Of a stretch of DNA of 64,000 bases, positions 53,491-62,627 are shown in pieces. The notes below the pieces were generated by a model. The model was not told the origin of the DNA. It saw only the letters and a list, made by a program, of their open reading frames with translations, and did no database searches. Within the stretch, counting starts at the first letter, position 1. The number at the start of each line of letters is the position of its first letter. A program made the translations under genes and the position numbers. Origin of the DNA: Alteromonas gracilis (GTDB lineage Bacteria; Pseudomonadota; Gammaproteobacteria; Enterobacterales; Alteromonadaceae); contig NZ_PVNO01000027.1 of NCBI RefSeq assembly GCF_002993325.1, positions 1 through 64,000 on the forward strand, given 5' to 3'.

Positions 53491-53928
53491 ATGCTTTCTA
53501 ATATCATTCGCTTTGCGAAAAACATTGTAGTGTCCTTAATTGCAATCTTTGTATGCTTTGGCGTACTCGATTTTCTTTGGCTTGGCGTTATCGCGGATGG
53601 ATGGTACCAGAGTGAAATGGCGCCGCTGCTTAGAAACCAATTCATCACTTGGCCTTGGATGGTTTTCTATCTTATGTACGGGGGCGTGGTGTTTGTTCTT
53701 GCTGTGGTCGCGAATAGAGACAAGTCGCTGCTATACGCAGGTATAGATGGCGCGCTGTTAGGGTTGGCCAGTTATGGCGCATACAACTTAACGGCATACA
53801 GCATTATTGAAGGTTTTACTTTGTTCATCATGCTGATTGATTGGGCGTGGGGGACGTGCCTAACAAGCGCGAGCGCTATGGCCGGCTGGTTAGGGTTTCA
53901 ACTGGTTAAGGAAAAGAGTAGCGAATAA
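53491..53928 (+). CDS. DUF2177 family membrane protein
   Basis: A protein of about 145 residues with four predicted helices. It matches DUF2177 through FLWLGVIADGWYQSEMAPLL (about 27-46), the YGAYNLTAYSI segment and the closing WAWGTCLTSASA. No function is known for the family. The ATG at 53491 with AGGGATAA in front is preferred over 53467, because the earlier codon abuts a hairpin. Its end overlaps the convergent desaturase gene by 23 bases. Confidence 0.82.
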   Translation: MLSNIIRFAKNIVVSLIAIFVCFGVLDFLWLGVIADGWYQSEMAPLLRNQFITWPWMVFYLMYGGVVFVLAVVANRDKSLLYAGIDGALLGLASYGAYNLTAYSIIEGFTLFIMLIDWAWGTCLTSASAMAGWLGFQLVKEKSSE

Positions 53929-55069
53929 TTCGCTTTAACACACTGGTGTACTGTTTTAAAAAGCCGCCAGTGTTGTAGTGCATGCCGTGTTCTTTGAATA
54001 CGGCCTCTACTTTGGGGGCCATTTCCCGGTAACGCCTTGCAGGAATATCAGGAAACAAATGGTGTTCTATTTGAAAACTCAAATGCCCAGTGAGAACGTG
54101 AAACAAATTTCCGCCCTTGATGTTCGAAGAGCCTAGTGCTTGACGATAGTACCACTGTCCTCGGGTTTCATTCGTACAATCTTCCTCTTTAAACGTTTCT
54201 ACGTCGCCAGTGAAATGACCGCAAAAGATAATGGTAGAAGTCCATAAATTGCGTAACAAATTGGCAATAAGGTTGCCGGTAAATACCCATAGGAATAACG
54301 GCCCAGCTAACAAAGGAAATAGCACGTAATCTTTGACTAACTGACGCGCACCTTTGCTAAAAAAACGTTTCTTAAGTTCGCTATGGGTAACCTGATTTTT
54401 GCGATTGTCTTTCTTCTTTCCAAAAAAGACACGCTCCGCAGCCATTTCGTGGTAAGACACGCCCCACTGAAACATTACGCTAAGCACGATATATGTCGCG
54501 AACTGCCAAAGGTTTTTTACCCGCCATCTAAAGTCGTTAGATAAGCGAAGCAAGCCATAGCCAAAGTCTCTGTCTTTACCAATAATATTGGTATAGGTGT
54601 GATGCTCGTAGTTATGGACTCGATTCCAGCTGGAACCGTCGCAAGCAATATCCCATTCGTAGCGTCTAGAGTTTATATGTTTATCATTCATCCAGTCATA
54701 TTGACCGTGCATCACGTTGTGGCCTATCTCCATATTATCGAGAATTTTAGCCGTAGCTAAGCTTAATACGCCGGCAACCCAAAGCAGCGGTTGAATGAAC
54801 CCCAACATGAGTAGTATGCGTCCGTTCCACTCGCAAATGCGCTGAATAAGAATAATGCGTCTAATATACGAGGCATCTTCTGCCCCCACTTTTCGTTTTA
54901 TGTCGGCCTTAATTTCATCAAACTGAGCAGCGAGTAACTCGTAGTTAGGCTTTTTTCCATTGCTCTTTGGCTGAGCTACTTGAATCTTCTGAGTTTCGTG
55001 CACCGGTGACTGTGCTTGCTCAGTGACTTCTTCACGATGCTGTGTGTCTATCGTAACGCTAGTGGTCAT
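53906..55069 (-). CDS. Membrane fatty acid desaturase
   Basis: A 387-residue integral-membrane di-iron desaturase. All three histidine boxes are present: HNVMHGQYDW, HNYEHHTYTN and QIEHHLFPD. This front-end/acyl-lipid type introduces a double bond into membrane fatty acids. The ATG at 55069 is chosen because it overlaps the TGA of the reductase gene (ATGA), so the two are translationally coupled; upstream in-frame codons would lie further inside the reductase. Membrane-fluidity adaptation to cold is the likely setting. Confidence 0.9.
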   Translation of the reverse strand: MTTSVTIDTQHREEVTEQAQSPVHETQKIQVAQPKSNGKKPNYELLAAQFDEIKADIKRKVGAEDASYIRRIILIQRICEWNGRILLMLGFIQPLLWVAGVLSLATAKILDNMEIGHNVMHGQYDWMNDKHINSRRYEWDIACDGSSWNRVHNYEHHTYTNIIGKDRDFGYGLLRLSNDFRWRVKNLWQFATYIVLSVMFQWGVSYHEMAAERVFFGKKKDNRKNQVTHSELKKRFFSKGARQLVKDYVLFPLLAGPLFLWVFTGNLIANLLRNLWTSTIIFCGHFTGDVETFKEEDCTNETRGQWYYRQALGSSNIKGGNLFHVLTGHLSFQIEHHLFPDIPARRYREMAPKVEAVFKEHGMHYNTGGFLKQYTSVLKRIIRYSFP

Positions 55070-56136
55070 AATTGAATCTCCAAATCGGTAACAGCTTGTG
55101 ACACACATAATTGGATAAGTTGCTCTGCGCTATCTGAAAGTTCGCCAGTGCGGGTATCTCTCACCACGCCGCGTTTTTTAACGCATTGGCACTGGTGACA
55201 AATGCCCATGCCACAGCCGTATGTTACGGGTTGTTCTGCTTGTTGAAGTTGTGAAAGTAGGGATTGCTGATTGTCGATAGTTAAAGTTTCGCCGTTGTGT
55301 AGCAACGAGAAGGTTTCACTTTGGCCGGGGCTGGAGCTGTTTATAGCTGGAAGCGCAGCAAAGTGCTCACTCGAAAGGGGCGCACTGATTAGCTCTGCAC
55401 AGTGCCTTGCCTGCTCGTACATAGCATTTGGGCCACATACTAACCAGTGTGCGTCAGCAAAATAAGATAAATGCGCTTCTAAATCACCGTCTTTCTGCTT
55501 GGTTAAAATTGAATAAGAGAAGTTTTCGCAGCGCTTTTGGAAAGCTGACAATTCGTCAATCAGAACGTGTTCATTGGGCTTGGCGAAATAAAGTAAATGC
55601 ACCGGTGTGTTATTGAGTTGTGCTTTTTCTATTGCATCATCGAGCATTGCAATAAATGGGGTTATACCCGAACCGCCGGCTATCATGAGAAGAGGCTTTT
55701 CAACTTTCGGCACTATAAATTCTCCCATTGGCGCCGAAATATTTACCCATTGGTTAGGTAGACAAGAATGGAGATGAGGCGTTAGGGCACCTTGGGCTTT
55801 CACTTTTGTCACCAGACGTATGCATTTGGTTCGCCGATGAGTATCTGCGCCACTTGCTACAGTAAACACGCGAGTGGTGAGCCTGCCATTAATTTCTATT
55901 GTCAATGCTATATGCTGCCCAGCGGTATGCGTAGGCCAGGCCCGTTCAGGCTTAAGCACCACCTCAAGCATATCAGTGCTTAAGTTTTTTACCGCCATAA
56001 TTCTGGCTCTGAAATAACCGTCGCGCCAAGCAGGTTTAAATTGCTGCATCAGTACTTCCCAGTAGCCCTTCCAAGAGCCATGGTGAAGTATGCGATCAGT
56101 AAATTTATTTAGTAATAGTCTCAATGTAGAACTCAC
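55066..56136 (-). CDS. Ferredoxin reductase with C-terminal 2Fe-2S domain (desaturase electron donor)
   Basis: A 356-residue flavin/iron-sulfur electron-transfer protein: an FAD-binding domain (about 35-150, TRVFTVASG), an NAD(P)-binding domain (about 150-250, MIAGGSGITPFIAML), and a plant-type ferredoxin domain with CGMGICHQCQC plus a distant Cys in LCVSQA. It is arranged like the reductase partners of bacterial desaturases (DesB group). Direct coupling to the desaturase gene supports a dedicated redox pair using NADPH. Confidence 0.9.
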   Translation of the reverse strand: MSSTLRLLLNKFTDRILHHGSWKGYWEVLMQQFKPAWRDGYFRARIMAVKNLSTDMLEVVLKPERAWPTHTAGQHIALTIEINGRLTTRVFTVASGADTHRRTKCIRLVTKVKAQGALTPHLHSCLPNQWVNISAPMGEFIVPKVEKPLLMIAGGSGITPFIAMLDDAIEKAQLNNTPVHLLYFAKPNEHVLIDELSAFQKRCENFSYSILTKQKDGDLEAHLSYFADAHWLVCGPNAMYEQARHCAELISAPLSSEHFAALPAINSSSPGQSETFSLLHNGETLTIDNQQSLLSQLQQAEQPVTYGCGMGICHQCQCVKKRGVVRDTRTGELSDSAEQLIQLCVSQAVTDLEIQL

Positions 56137-56364
56137 ACCTATATTCTGTCTGAATATCTTTAATACAAAAGTGATGACAATATTTAAGCGTACAACTGTA
56201 CTCTCAATCAGCGCACAAGTGTAAGCTTAAATTTTTCTGCGTCAAGAGTAGAAGTGCAAAAATTTGGGGCAACGTCGTCGAAATGAGCTAATATTTCTGA
56301 GAAAAAGCTGTAATGTATTTTGTCAAAAGTACGGCGCAGTCCGCGGTGAAACCTTACTTTCAAA
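56137..56364 (-). promoter_or_regulatory. Upstream region of the reductase/desaturase pair
   Basis: About 230 bases with no gene, which should hold the promoter of the desaturase unit. I see no distinct operator; a FabR or FadR-type site could not be identified by eye. Confidence 0.3.
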
Positions 56365-56525
56365 ATGATGGGAGATATAATCGGTTTTGGTCGCCCGTTT
56401 GCGGCAAATCCCGATTTAACCTACAGGTTAGTTAACAATGTACGGTTAAACGAACATAATTCAGACATTTTTTTGGTGATGACGAGACAGGCTTTACGGA
56501 TTTTTCGTTTGCCAGACAGTCTTAG
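56365..56525 (+). pseudogene. Decayed C-terminal fragment of an Old Yellow Enzyme (NADH:flavin oxidoreductase)
   Basis: The segment GDIIGFGRPFAANPDLTYRL followed by VNNVRLNEHNSD is the conserved end of the OYE/NemA family (IGFGRPF-ANPDL...PLN). After the Asp codon a T-run carries seven T residues. Adding one T restores IFFGDDETGFTDF, the usual FYGG-EGYTDY ending, with a stop at 56523-56525. The rest of the enzyme (about 300 residues) is missing upstream. This is a remnant of a lost gene. Confidence 0.75.
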
Positions 56526-56648
56526 ACTTTTAGCAGAAGTGTTGCGAAGACATTGCGCCAAAAGGGGCTGGGCTCCTTATGGCGCGGTCGTTGTTTATCG
56601 ATACCATTTGCGATTAAATGCAGATGTTTAAGGCGTATCTAAACTTAT
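56526..56648 (+). other. Gene-free DNA after the OYE remnant
   Basis: Short stretch with no recognisable gene, probably further decayed DNA from the same event that left the OYE tail. Confidence 0.35.
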
Positions 56649-56867
56649 TTAGAAATTACGGTTTCGATATAGCCAAGCAGCTATTCCGCTCCCCGCTATC
56701 AGCATCGAAGCTATTACCCACAATTTTGAAATTGGCGTTCCATTCGGGCACTGCAGTGCCATGGTCGCGCCAGCTAAATTCTGACAGTCGAACAGTTGGC
56801 CTAATGCCAATACCAAAAGGCCAAGTAGCACGCCGATAACAGCATATGAAAAATTATTTAGCGACAT
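56649..56867 (-). CDS. Small two-helix membrane protein, unknown function
   Basis: A 72-residue protein with two hydrophobic helices (about 7-25, YAVIGVLLGLLVLALGQLF, and about 48-65, LWVIASMLIAGSGIAAWLY) and a Cys-containing loop. The frame is open to 56981, but the ATG at 56867 has AGGAAAGG just upstream, which decides the start. I do not recognise a family. Confidence 0.55.
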   Translation of the reverse strand: MSLNNFSYAVIGVLLGLLVLALGQLFDCQNLAGATMALQCPNGTPISKLWVIASMLIAGSGIAAWLYRNRNF

Positions 56868-57200
56868 ACCTTTCCTATTGCGTTTCCATTTGTCGAGTAT
56901 CACGATTCCAAGGCTGCAATGCACAGTTGTAAAAAGTGATTGCATTAAACCGGTGCAGTAGTCACAAGGTTTGTAAAGCATATAGCGCTTTATAACTTTT
57001 ATCTTATGGGCATTGGCGGTAAAACCAATACTGGCTGCAAGTTGTTAAACGGCAAAATTGTTCATTTTATCTTTAGTGCTCAAAAAGCGTTCGCTTAACC
57101 AAGTGAAATCAGCGTCGCAATATTTACGCCAACCCCTATCAAAATTCCTCTAAATTCGGTACTATCCGCGGTCTTAAATTTTTAACGAAATAAGCGGACT

Positions 57201-58299
57201 ATGTTTGAAATAAACCCCGTTACTAATGCGATAAAAGATATCCGCGAGCGCACCGAAGCGCTTAGGGGGTATCTTTGACTTTGATGCAAAGTCAGAGCGT
57301 TTAGAAGAAGTCAGCCGAGAGTTAGAAAGCCCTGACGTTTGGAACGAGCCAGACAGAGCGCAGGCACTTGGCAAAGAAAAAGTGGCCCTAGAGCAAATCG
57401 TAGAAACGATCCACAAGCTCGATCAGGGAACTGAAGATGTTGAAGGTCTTGTCGAATTGGCCGTTGAAGCCGAAGATGAAGATACCTTTATTGAGGCAAA
57501 AACTGAGCTTGAAGGCTTAATTGAGCAGCTAGAAGTGCTTGAGTTTCGCCGTATGTTCTCCGGTCCTAACGACGAAAACGACTGCTATATTGATATTCAG
57601 TCGGGCTCTGGTGGTACAGAAGCACAAGATTGGGCCAATATGCTACTGCGCATGTATTTGCGTTGGGGCGAAGCCCACGGTTTCAAAACGGAACTTATTG
57701 AAGTGTCGGAAGGCGAAGTCGCGGGCATTAAAAGTGCAACGCTACGCGTTCAGGGCGAATATGCGTTTGGGTGGCTACGTACAGAAACAGGCGTACATCG
57801 CTTGGTTCGTAAGTCACCGTTTGACTCGGGTAACCGCCGTCATACGTCGTTTTCGTCAGCGTTTGTATACCCAGAAATTGATGATGACATCGATATTGAA
57901 ATTAACCCGTCTGATTTACGTATAGACACATATCGCGCATCCGGCGCGGGTGGCCAGCACGTTAACAGAACGGACTCTGCGGTACGTATTACCCACGAGC
58001 CGACGGGTATTGTGGTGCAGTGTCAGAACGACCGCTCGCAGCACAAAAACAAAGATCAGGCGATGAAGCAGTTAAAAGCCAAACTTTATGAGTTTGAACT
58101 GCAAAAACAAAACGCCGAAAAACAAGCGATGGAAGATAGCAAGTCTGATATCGGCTGGGGAAGTCAAATACGCTCTTATGTATTAGACGACTCTCGCATT
58201 AAAGATTTGCGTACTGGTGTGGAAACACGCAACACTCAAGCCGTGCTAGATGGCGACTTGGACAAATTTATTGAAGCCAGCCTGAAATCTGGGCTGTAA
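57201..58299 (+). CDS. prfB: Peptide chain release factor 2 (programmed +1 frameshift)
   Basis: Class I release factor that reads UAA and UGA. It is encoded in two frames joined at 57276, giving 365 residues, exactly the E. coli length. The SPF tripeptide ([11 protein letters not shown]) that recognises the stop codon and the GGQ motif ([15 protein letters not shown]) that triggers hydrolysis are present. The upstream ATG at 57201 opens the short first frame (25 codons). lysS begins 23 bases after the stop, the same neighbour as in E. coli. Confidence 0.97.
57261..57279 (+). promoter_or_regulatory. Programmed +1 frameshift site of prfB
   Basis: CTTAGGGGGTATCTTTGAC. The Shine-Dalgarno-like AGGGGG lies 4 bases before the slippery CTT-T, and an in-frame TGA (57276-57278, codon 26) follows. 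When RF2 is scarce the ribosome slips one base forward at CTTT and reads GAC. This is the classical RF2 autoregulation site, unchanged from E. coli in all key bases. Confidence 0.97.
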
Positions 58300-58322
58300 A
58301 CCGAACAACGAAGTGAAAGGTT

Positions 58323-59891
58323 ATGACTGACCAACAAACAGACGATAACAAATTGATTGCAGAGCGTCGTGCAAAGCTAAGCGCTATTCGCGAGCAGTGC
58401 CGTGCAAACGGTTTCCCAAACAGCTTCCGTCGCGAAAACTATGCGGATGAGCTTCAAGCTAAGTTCGGTGAATTCGACAAAGAAACGCTACAAGAGCAGG
58501 GTAACAAAGTAAGCATCGCTGGCCGTATCATGGCAAAGCGTGGTCCTTTCATGCTGCTTCAAGATATGACTGGCCGTATTCAGGCATACGCAGATAAAGA
58601 CACGCAAAAAGCGCTTAAAGCAAAATATGGTGCACTAGATATTGGTGACATTATTGGCGTAGCGGGTGACCTACATAAGTCAGGTAAAGGCGACCTTTAC
58701 GTGAACATGGAGCAATATGAATTGCTCACCAAAGCACTTCGTCCATTGCCAGAAAAATTCCACGGTTTGAGCGATCAGGAAACGAAGTATCGCCAGCGCT
58801 ACGTTGACTTGATCACAAGCGAACAAACCCGCAAAACCTTCATGATCCGCAGCAAGATCGTAAACGGTATTCGCAATTATCTTACCGAGCGTGACTACCT
58901 TGAAGTAGAAACGCCAATGCTACAGGTTATTCCTGGTGGCGCGACGGCGAAGCCGTTTGTAACTCACCATAATGCGCTAGATATTGATATGTACCTGCGT
59001 ATTGCGCCAGAGCTTTACCTTAAGCGCCTAGTGGTTGGTGGTTTTGAGCGTGTGTTCGAAATTAACCGTAACTTCCGTAATGAAGGTTTATCAACCCGTC
59101 ACAACCCAGAGTTTACGATGCTTGAATTCTACCAAGCGTATGCAGACTACAACGACCTGATGAACCTGACAGAAGATATGCTGCGCACGTTAGCAGAAGA
59201 TATTCTAGGTACAAGCATCATCAAGAACACAACCAAAGATGCTGATGGCAATGTGACGTCAGAAGTTGAATACGACTTTGGTAAGCCGTTTGACCGCTTA
59301 AGCATGGGTGAAGCTATTCTTAAGTACTGGCCAGAAGCTAACGAGGAAGCTATCCGCGACCCAGAGGCGAACCTTGACGCCCTTAAAGCGATGGCAAAAC
59401 AGCTTCACATTAAAGAGCCTGAAGTTGACGGTATTTGGGGTGCGGGTAAGTACCTTTGCGAAATCTTCGAAGCGACAGCGGAAGAGAAACTTATCCAACC
59501 TACGTTTATTACGGAATATCCGTGGGAAGTATCGCCGCTTGCACGTCGTAACGACAACAACCCATTCATTACCGACCGCTTCGAGTTCTTCGTAGGTGGC
59601 CGTGAACTAGCGAATGGCTTTAGCGAGCTTAACGACCCAGAAGATCAGGCGGAACGTTTTGCAAAGCAGGTAGAAGAGAAAGATGCTGGTGACGATGAAG
59701 CCATGCACTTTGACGATGATTACATTCGCGCGCTTGAATATGGGCTACCGCCAACAGCAGGTGAAGGTATCGGAATTGACCGCTTAGCTATGCTATTTAC
59801 TGATAGCTCAACAATTAAAGATGTTATCTTGTTCCCACACATGAAGCCTCAGGCGCCGAAAGACGCGCAAGAAGCGGGTGAACAAGAATAA
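58323..59891 (+). CDS. lysS: Lysyl-tRNA synthetase (class II)
   Basis: A 522-residue class IIb synthetase. An N-terminal OB-fold anticodon-binding domain (about 60-150, [20 protein letters not shown]) is followed by the catalytic domain with motif 2 [18 protein letters not shown] and motif 3 [13 protein letters not shown]. It charges tRNA-Lys. It follows prfB closely, as in many Gammaproteobacteria. Confidence 0.97.
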   Translation: MTDQQTDDNKLIAERRAKLSAIREQCRANGFPNSFRRENYADELQAKFGEFDKETLQEQGNKVSIAGRIMAKRGPFMLLQDMTGRIQAYADKDTQKALKAKYGALDIGDIIGVAGDLHKSGKGDLYVNMEQYELLTKALRPLPEKFHGLSDQETKYRQRYVDLITSEQTRKTFMIRSKIVNGIRNYLTERDYLEVETPMLQVIPGGATAKPFVTHHNALDIDMYLRIAPELYLKRLVVGGFERVFEINRNFRNEGLSTRHNPEFTMLEFYQAYADYNDLMNLTEDMLRTLAEDILGTSIIKNTTKDADGNVTSEVEYDFGKPFDRLSMGEAILKYWPEANEEAIRDPEANLDALKAMAKQLHIKEPEVDGIWGAGKYLCEIFEATAEEKLIQPTFITEYPWEVSPLARRNDNNPFITDRFEFFVGGRELANGFSELNDPEDQAERFAKQVEEKDAGDDEAMHFDDDYIRALEYGLPPTAGEGIGIDRLAMLFTDSSTIKDVILFPHMKPQAPKDAQEAGEQE

Positions 59892-59924
59892 TCTTAATCC
59901 TTAAATAGCGTGATTTAGGTGCTC

Positions 59925-59947
59925 GGCGCTGTTAAAGCTTCAGCGCC
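59925..59947. terminator. Hairpin between convergent lysS and panE
   Basis: GGCGCTG and CAGCGCC form a perfect 7-bp stem around TTAAAGCTT. It spans the last codons of panE. No T-run follows, so it is a candidate bidirectional end signal only. Confidence 0.45.
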
Positions 59948-60888
59948 TTAACACGCTCTACTAGAAGGGTATTCTCGGGAACGGGAATACCCTTTTTTGT
60001 TGCCATATCTACAATGTAACCGTTGATGGCGTCTATTTCTGTCTGCCTACCGTGGGCAACATCTTGATGCATACTTGAAAAGTTTTCTCCTGTCGCTTTG
60101 GCCACCGACAGCACGTTTTCATGAACTGATTTTGCATCAAAATCTAGCCCGTAAGCATTTGCCACTTGAGTAAACTCATCACAGATTGCGTTGCGGCTTT
60201 GTTCAAATTGAGCATCAGCAATGTACTTATTTTGAATATTGTGAAGCGCCGTTAATGGGTTAATTACTGCATTAACAGACAGCTTCGTCCACAACGCTTT
60301 TAAGATATTACCTTGGTATTGCACAGGAGGGAGTGCGTCATGTAACGCGGCAATCGCGTTGGCAAGCTGGGGCTTCTTTTGTGAGAGGTCTGAAAGCGTG
60401 TCAGGTGGTGGACTGTCACATGAAGGCGCGTAAATTTGGGGCGCGCCAATTTGGGTTGCGCCAACCCCAGTATACTGCACATAAACATCACCCGTTGAAG
60501 CTTTTACTTTTAACGCGCCGTGACTGGTTGTGGCAAGCAGCAGCGGATAGTCATAGCCTAGTAGCTCTGTTGCGGTCTCAAGCCCGCCCATACCGTTGTG
60601 AAGCAGTACAACCGTAGGTTGTTGTGTGAGATAGGGAAGCCACTGCAATAAGGCTGAGTTAAGTTGATACACTTTTAGGGGAAGTATCAGCACGTCGGTT
60701 TCTGCCAGCGCGACAGGTGCAAACTTGGCAGGCTTGAGCATGGTGGTTTGACCATCTTGCCATTGTGCCCATGACGGCATGCTTTTTCTATCTCTAGGGT
60801 AGCAGTCATACGGCACGCCGTTTTTCTGGGCGCTCGCAGCAATTAGGCTTCCTATGGCACCGCCGCCAACTATATGTAGTTTACCCAT
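59932..60888 (-). CDS. panE: 2-dehydropantoate 2-reductase (ketopantoate reductase)
   Basis: A 318-residue NADPH-dependent enzyme of pantothenate (CoA) synthesis that reduces ketopantoate to pantoate. The nucleotide-binding motif is VGGGAIGSLIA (about 6-16). Family segments LLHNGMG and the Lys-containing LKALWTKLSVNAVINPLTAL are present, with SSMHQDVAHGRQTEIDAINGY near the C-terminus. Two ATGs lie at 60894 and 60888; 60888 gives the usual N-terminus. Confidence 0.92.
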   Translation of the reverse strand: MGKLHIVGGGAIGSLIAASAQKNGVPYDCYPRDRKSMPSWAQWQDGQTTMLKPAKFAPVALAETDVLILPLKVYQLNSALLQWLPYLTQQPTVVLLHNGMGGLETATELLGYDYPLLLATTSHGALKVKASTGDVYVQYTGVGATQIGAPQIYAPSCDSPPPDTLSDLSQKKPQLANAIAALHDALPPVQYQGNILKALWTKLSVNAVINPLTALHNIQNKYIADAQFEQSRNAICDEFTQVANAYGLDFDAKSVHENVLSVAKATGENFSSMHQDVAHGRQTEIDAINGYIVDMATKKGIPVPENTLLVERVKALKL

Positions 60889-60966
60889 TAGCATCTATTA
60901 AACATTCAAAGTAGTTTCTATTTTATTATGACTATTGGCACTTATTAGGCATGTAGCGCATTTTCC

Positions 60967-61752
60967 CTAGCGCACCGGCATAAAGCGTGCGGGCAGAGAA
61001 GGCCATGGATAAGTTTCTGGCGCATTAAGCCCGTTGTACCAAGTCTGCACATCGGCTTCGTTGATTACTTCACCTGTATCGAAAGGCGCAGTAACCGCTA
61101 ATTCACCAGAAGACAAAGGAAGGTGCAAATGCCATGCATGAAGGTACAGCCTGTCTGATGCCTCACCCCCATAAAGTGTATCACCGAGAATTGGCGCGCC
61201 GATACTTTTGAGCGCTACGCGAATTTGATGGGTTTTCCCCGAGTGAGGCTTAACAATAAAGCCGCGAGTGCCGGGCTTTGCCGCGTTACTGAAAAACTGA
61301 GTGATAGCGGGGCTTTCCTGAGTCTTTAGGAGAATACGTTGCCCACCTCGACGATTTTTCATATCGCCGATTATCATACCTTGTTTCTTTTTAGGTTTTT
61401 GGGCACTTAAGGCTAAATAGTATTTGTTTACACGCCTAGATGAGAAGAGCGCGCCGATTTCGGCGGCTGTTTGGCTGTTTTTGGCAAGGCATAAACAGCC
61501 TGATGTACCAGTATCTAAGCGATGGCACAGATGCAATTCTGTTAATGTAAGCTGTTTTTTAAGAAGCGAGACTAACCCATCTGTTCTAGAATCTGTCTGT
61601 GCAGTTGAACTCAGGTGTTCACAGGGTGTTATCGTTTCATTACCTTCTTTAATTATGCCATTTTCATCAACAGCATCGTGCATGGCAATGCCTACAGGCT
61701 TGTTAACAATGAGGACGTTATCGTCCTCAAAAATAATTGGAATAGCTTGCAC
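60967..61752 (-). CDS. RluA-family pseudouridine synthase
   Basis: A 261-residue pseudouridine synthase without an S4 domain. The catalytic Asp lies in CHRLDTGTSGCLCLAK, and KPHSGKTHQIRVALKSIGAPILGD is the later RluA signature. It would modify a uridine in rRNA or tRNA; the site is unknown. It probably belongs to the short RluA-like group found in Vibrio and Shewanella. It starts with GTG, and its first base is the last base of the Hpt gene stop codon (TAGTG), so translation of the two is coupled. Confidence 0.88.
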   Translation of the reverse strand: MQAIPIIFEDDNVLIVNKPVGIAMHDAVDENGIIKEGNETITPCEHLSSTAQTDSRTDGLVSLLKKQLTLTELHLCHRLDTGTSGCLCLAKNSQTAAEIGALFSSRRVNKYYLALSAQKPKKKQGMIIGDMKNRRGGQRILLKTQESPAITQFFSNAAKPGTRGFIVKPHSGKTHQIRVALKSIGAPILGDTLYGGEASDRLYLHAWHLHLPLSSGELAVTAPFDTGEVINEADVQTWYNGLNAPETYPWPSLPARFMPVR

Positions 61753-62318
61753 TAGCTATTTTCTAACTCAGAAATGGCCTCTTCGTAATCAAGCTCATCA
61801 ACCGCATCAACAATGGCTGCACGCTTTTCTTGAGGCAAAGCAATGGCATCAAGCCAATAATCTAGTTTGTCTTGTGCTATAAACTCACTGGCTTTTAGCG
61901 CCGCCAGTAATTGCTTTCTGGCTTGCTCAGCTGCGGCTCCCGTCGCTTGGGTTGACGACGGTGCTTCTGTTTCGGGTTCCTGAATAAGTGCATCTACCGC
62001 AGCGATCGTTTCATTGAGCAGACCTAAAAATACGGGATATTCATCAGCTACGCGTTTTTCATTTCTAAAAGCGCTTTCTACTGGCTTGCTGGCATTGTGC
62101 AGAGCAAACAGCCCCAGATTACCTGTTACGCCTTTCAGGGTATGAACAAGAGAGTAGGCTTCGTTAAAGTCGCCTTTGGCAATATGGGCTTGCAAACTGG
62201 CATCAAGAGTACGGTATTCATCGGTGAATTTGCCTAGCAAGGTAAACAAAAGTTTTTTGTTCCCGCTCAACTGAGACATTCCGAAATCAATATCGAGTAC
62301 TGTTGTTGACTGATCCAT
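61752..62318 (-). CDS. Hpt-domain phosphotransfer protein
   Basis: A 188-residue protein with an N-terminal histidine phosphotransfer domain (about 10-115). The phosphorylated His is in YSLVHTLKGVTGNLGLFALH (about residue 54). A Ala/Glu/Thr-rich linker leads to a helical C-terminal part (about 125-188). Such proteins pass phosphate from hybrid sensor kinases to response regulators; no kinase gene is in the window. It is coupled to the pseudouridine synthase gene by a one-base overlap. Confidence 0.85.
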   Translation of the reverse strand: MDQSTTVLDIDFGMSQLSGNKKLLFTLLGKFTDEYRTLDASLQAHIAKGDFNEAYSLVHTLKGVTGNLGLFALHNASKPVESAFRNEKRVADEYPVFLGLLNETIAAVDALIQEPETEAPSSTQATGAAAEQARKQLLAALKASEFIAQDKLDYWLDAIALPQEKRAAIVDAVDELDYEEAISELENS

Positions 62319-62627
62319 GCGCTTATCCTTATTTAGCCACTTGTTTTTTGTATCAAATGGAGATCATTGGTTATTTCATACATTACGTCTGCCGATTACA
62401 TTGGCCAAACCGTAGTATATGAAGACTTCATCGCGTCAGTGTATTTCAGAAATACATAAATTAATACAATCATAGCAAAGTCCAAACAGGTAAAGCGCTA
62501 AAAAGTCTGGTAATCTTCGGAAATTCGCTACTGCAAAATACGGCTTACCTTATTAGTGCCTTCCCAATTCAATTTTGTAGTGAATAAGCGTTTAGCGAAA
62601 AGCGTTGTTATTTTAAAAGGAATCATC
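62319..62627. other. Intergenic region with a 17-bp palindrome
   Basis: About 309 bases between divergent genes, with no gene. TGTATTT-CAG-AAATACA (62440-62456) is a perfect dyad that could be an operator for either side. I could not identify its binding family. Confidence 0.45.

Noticed and set aside
56365-56631. Open frame of 88 codons read as an intact small gene
   Set aside because: Only its first part resembles a protein (the OYE tail); the rest is out of frame after a one-base loss. Reported as a pseudogene instead.
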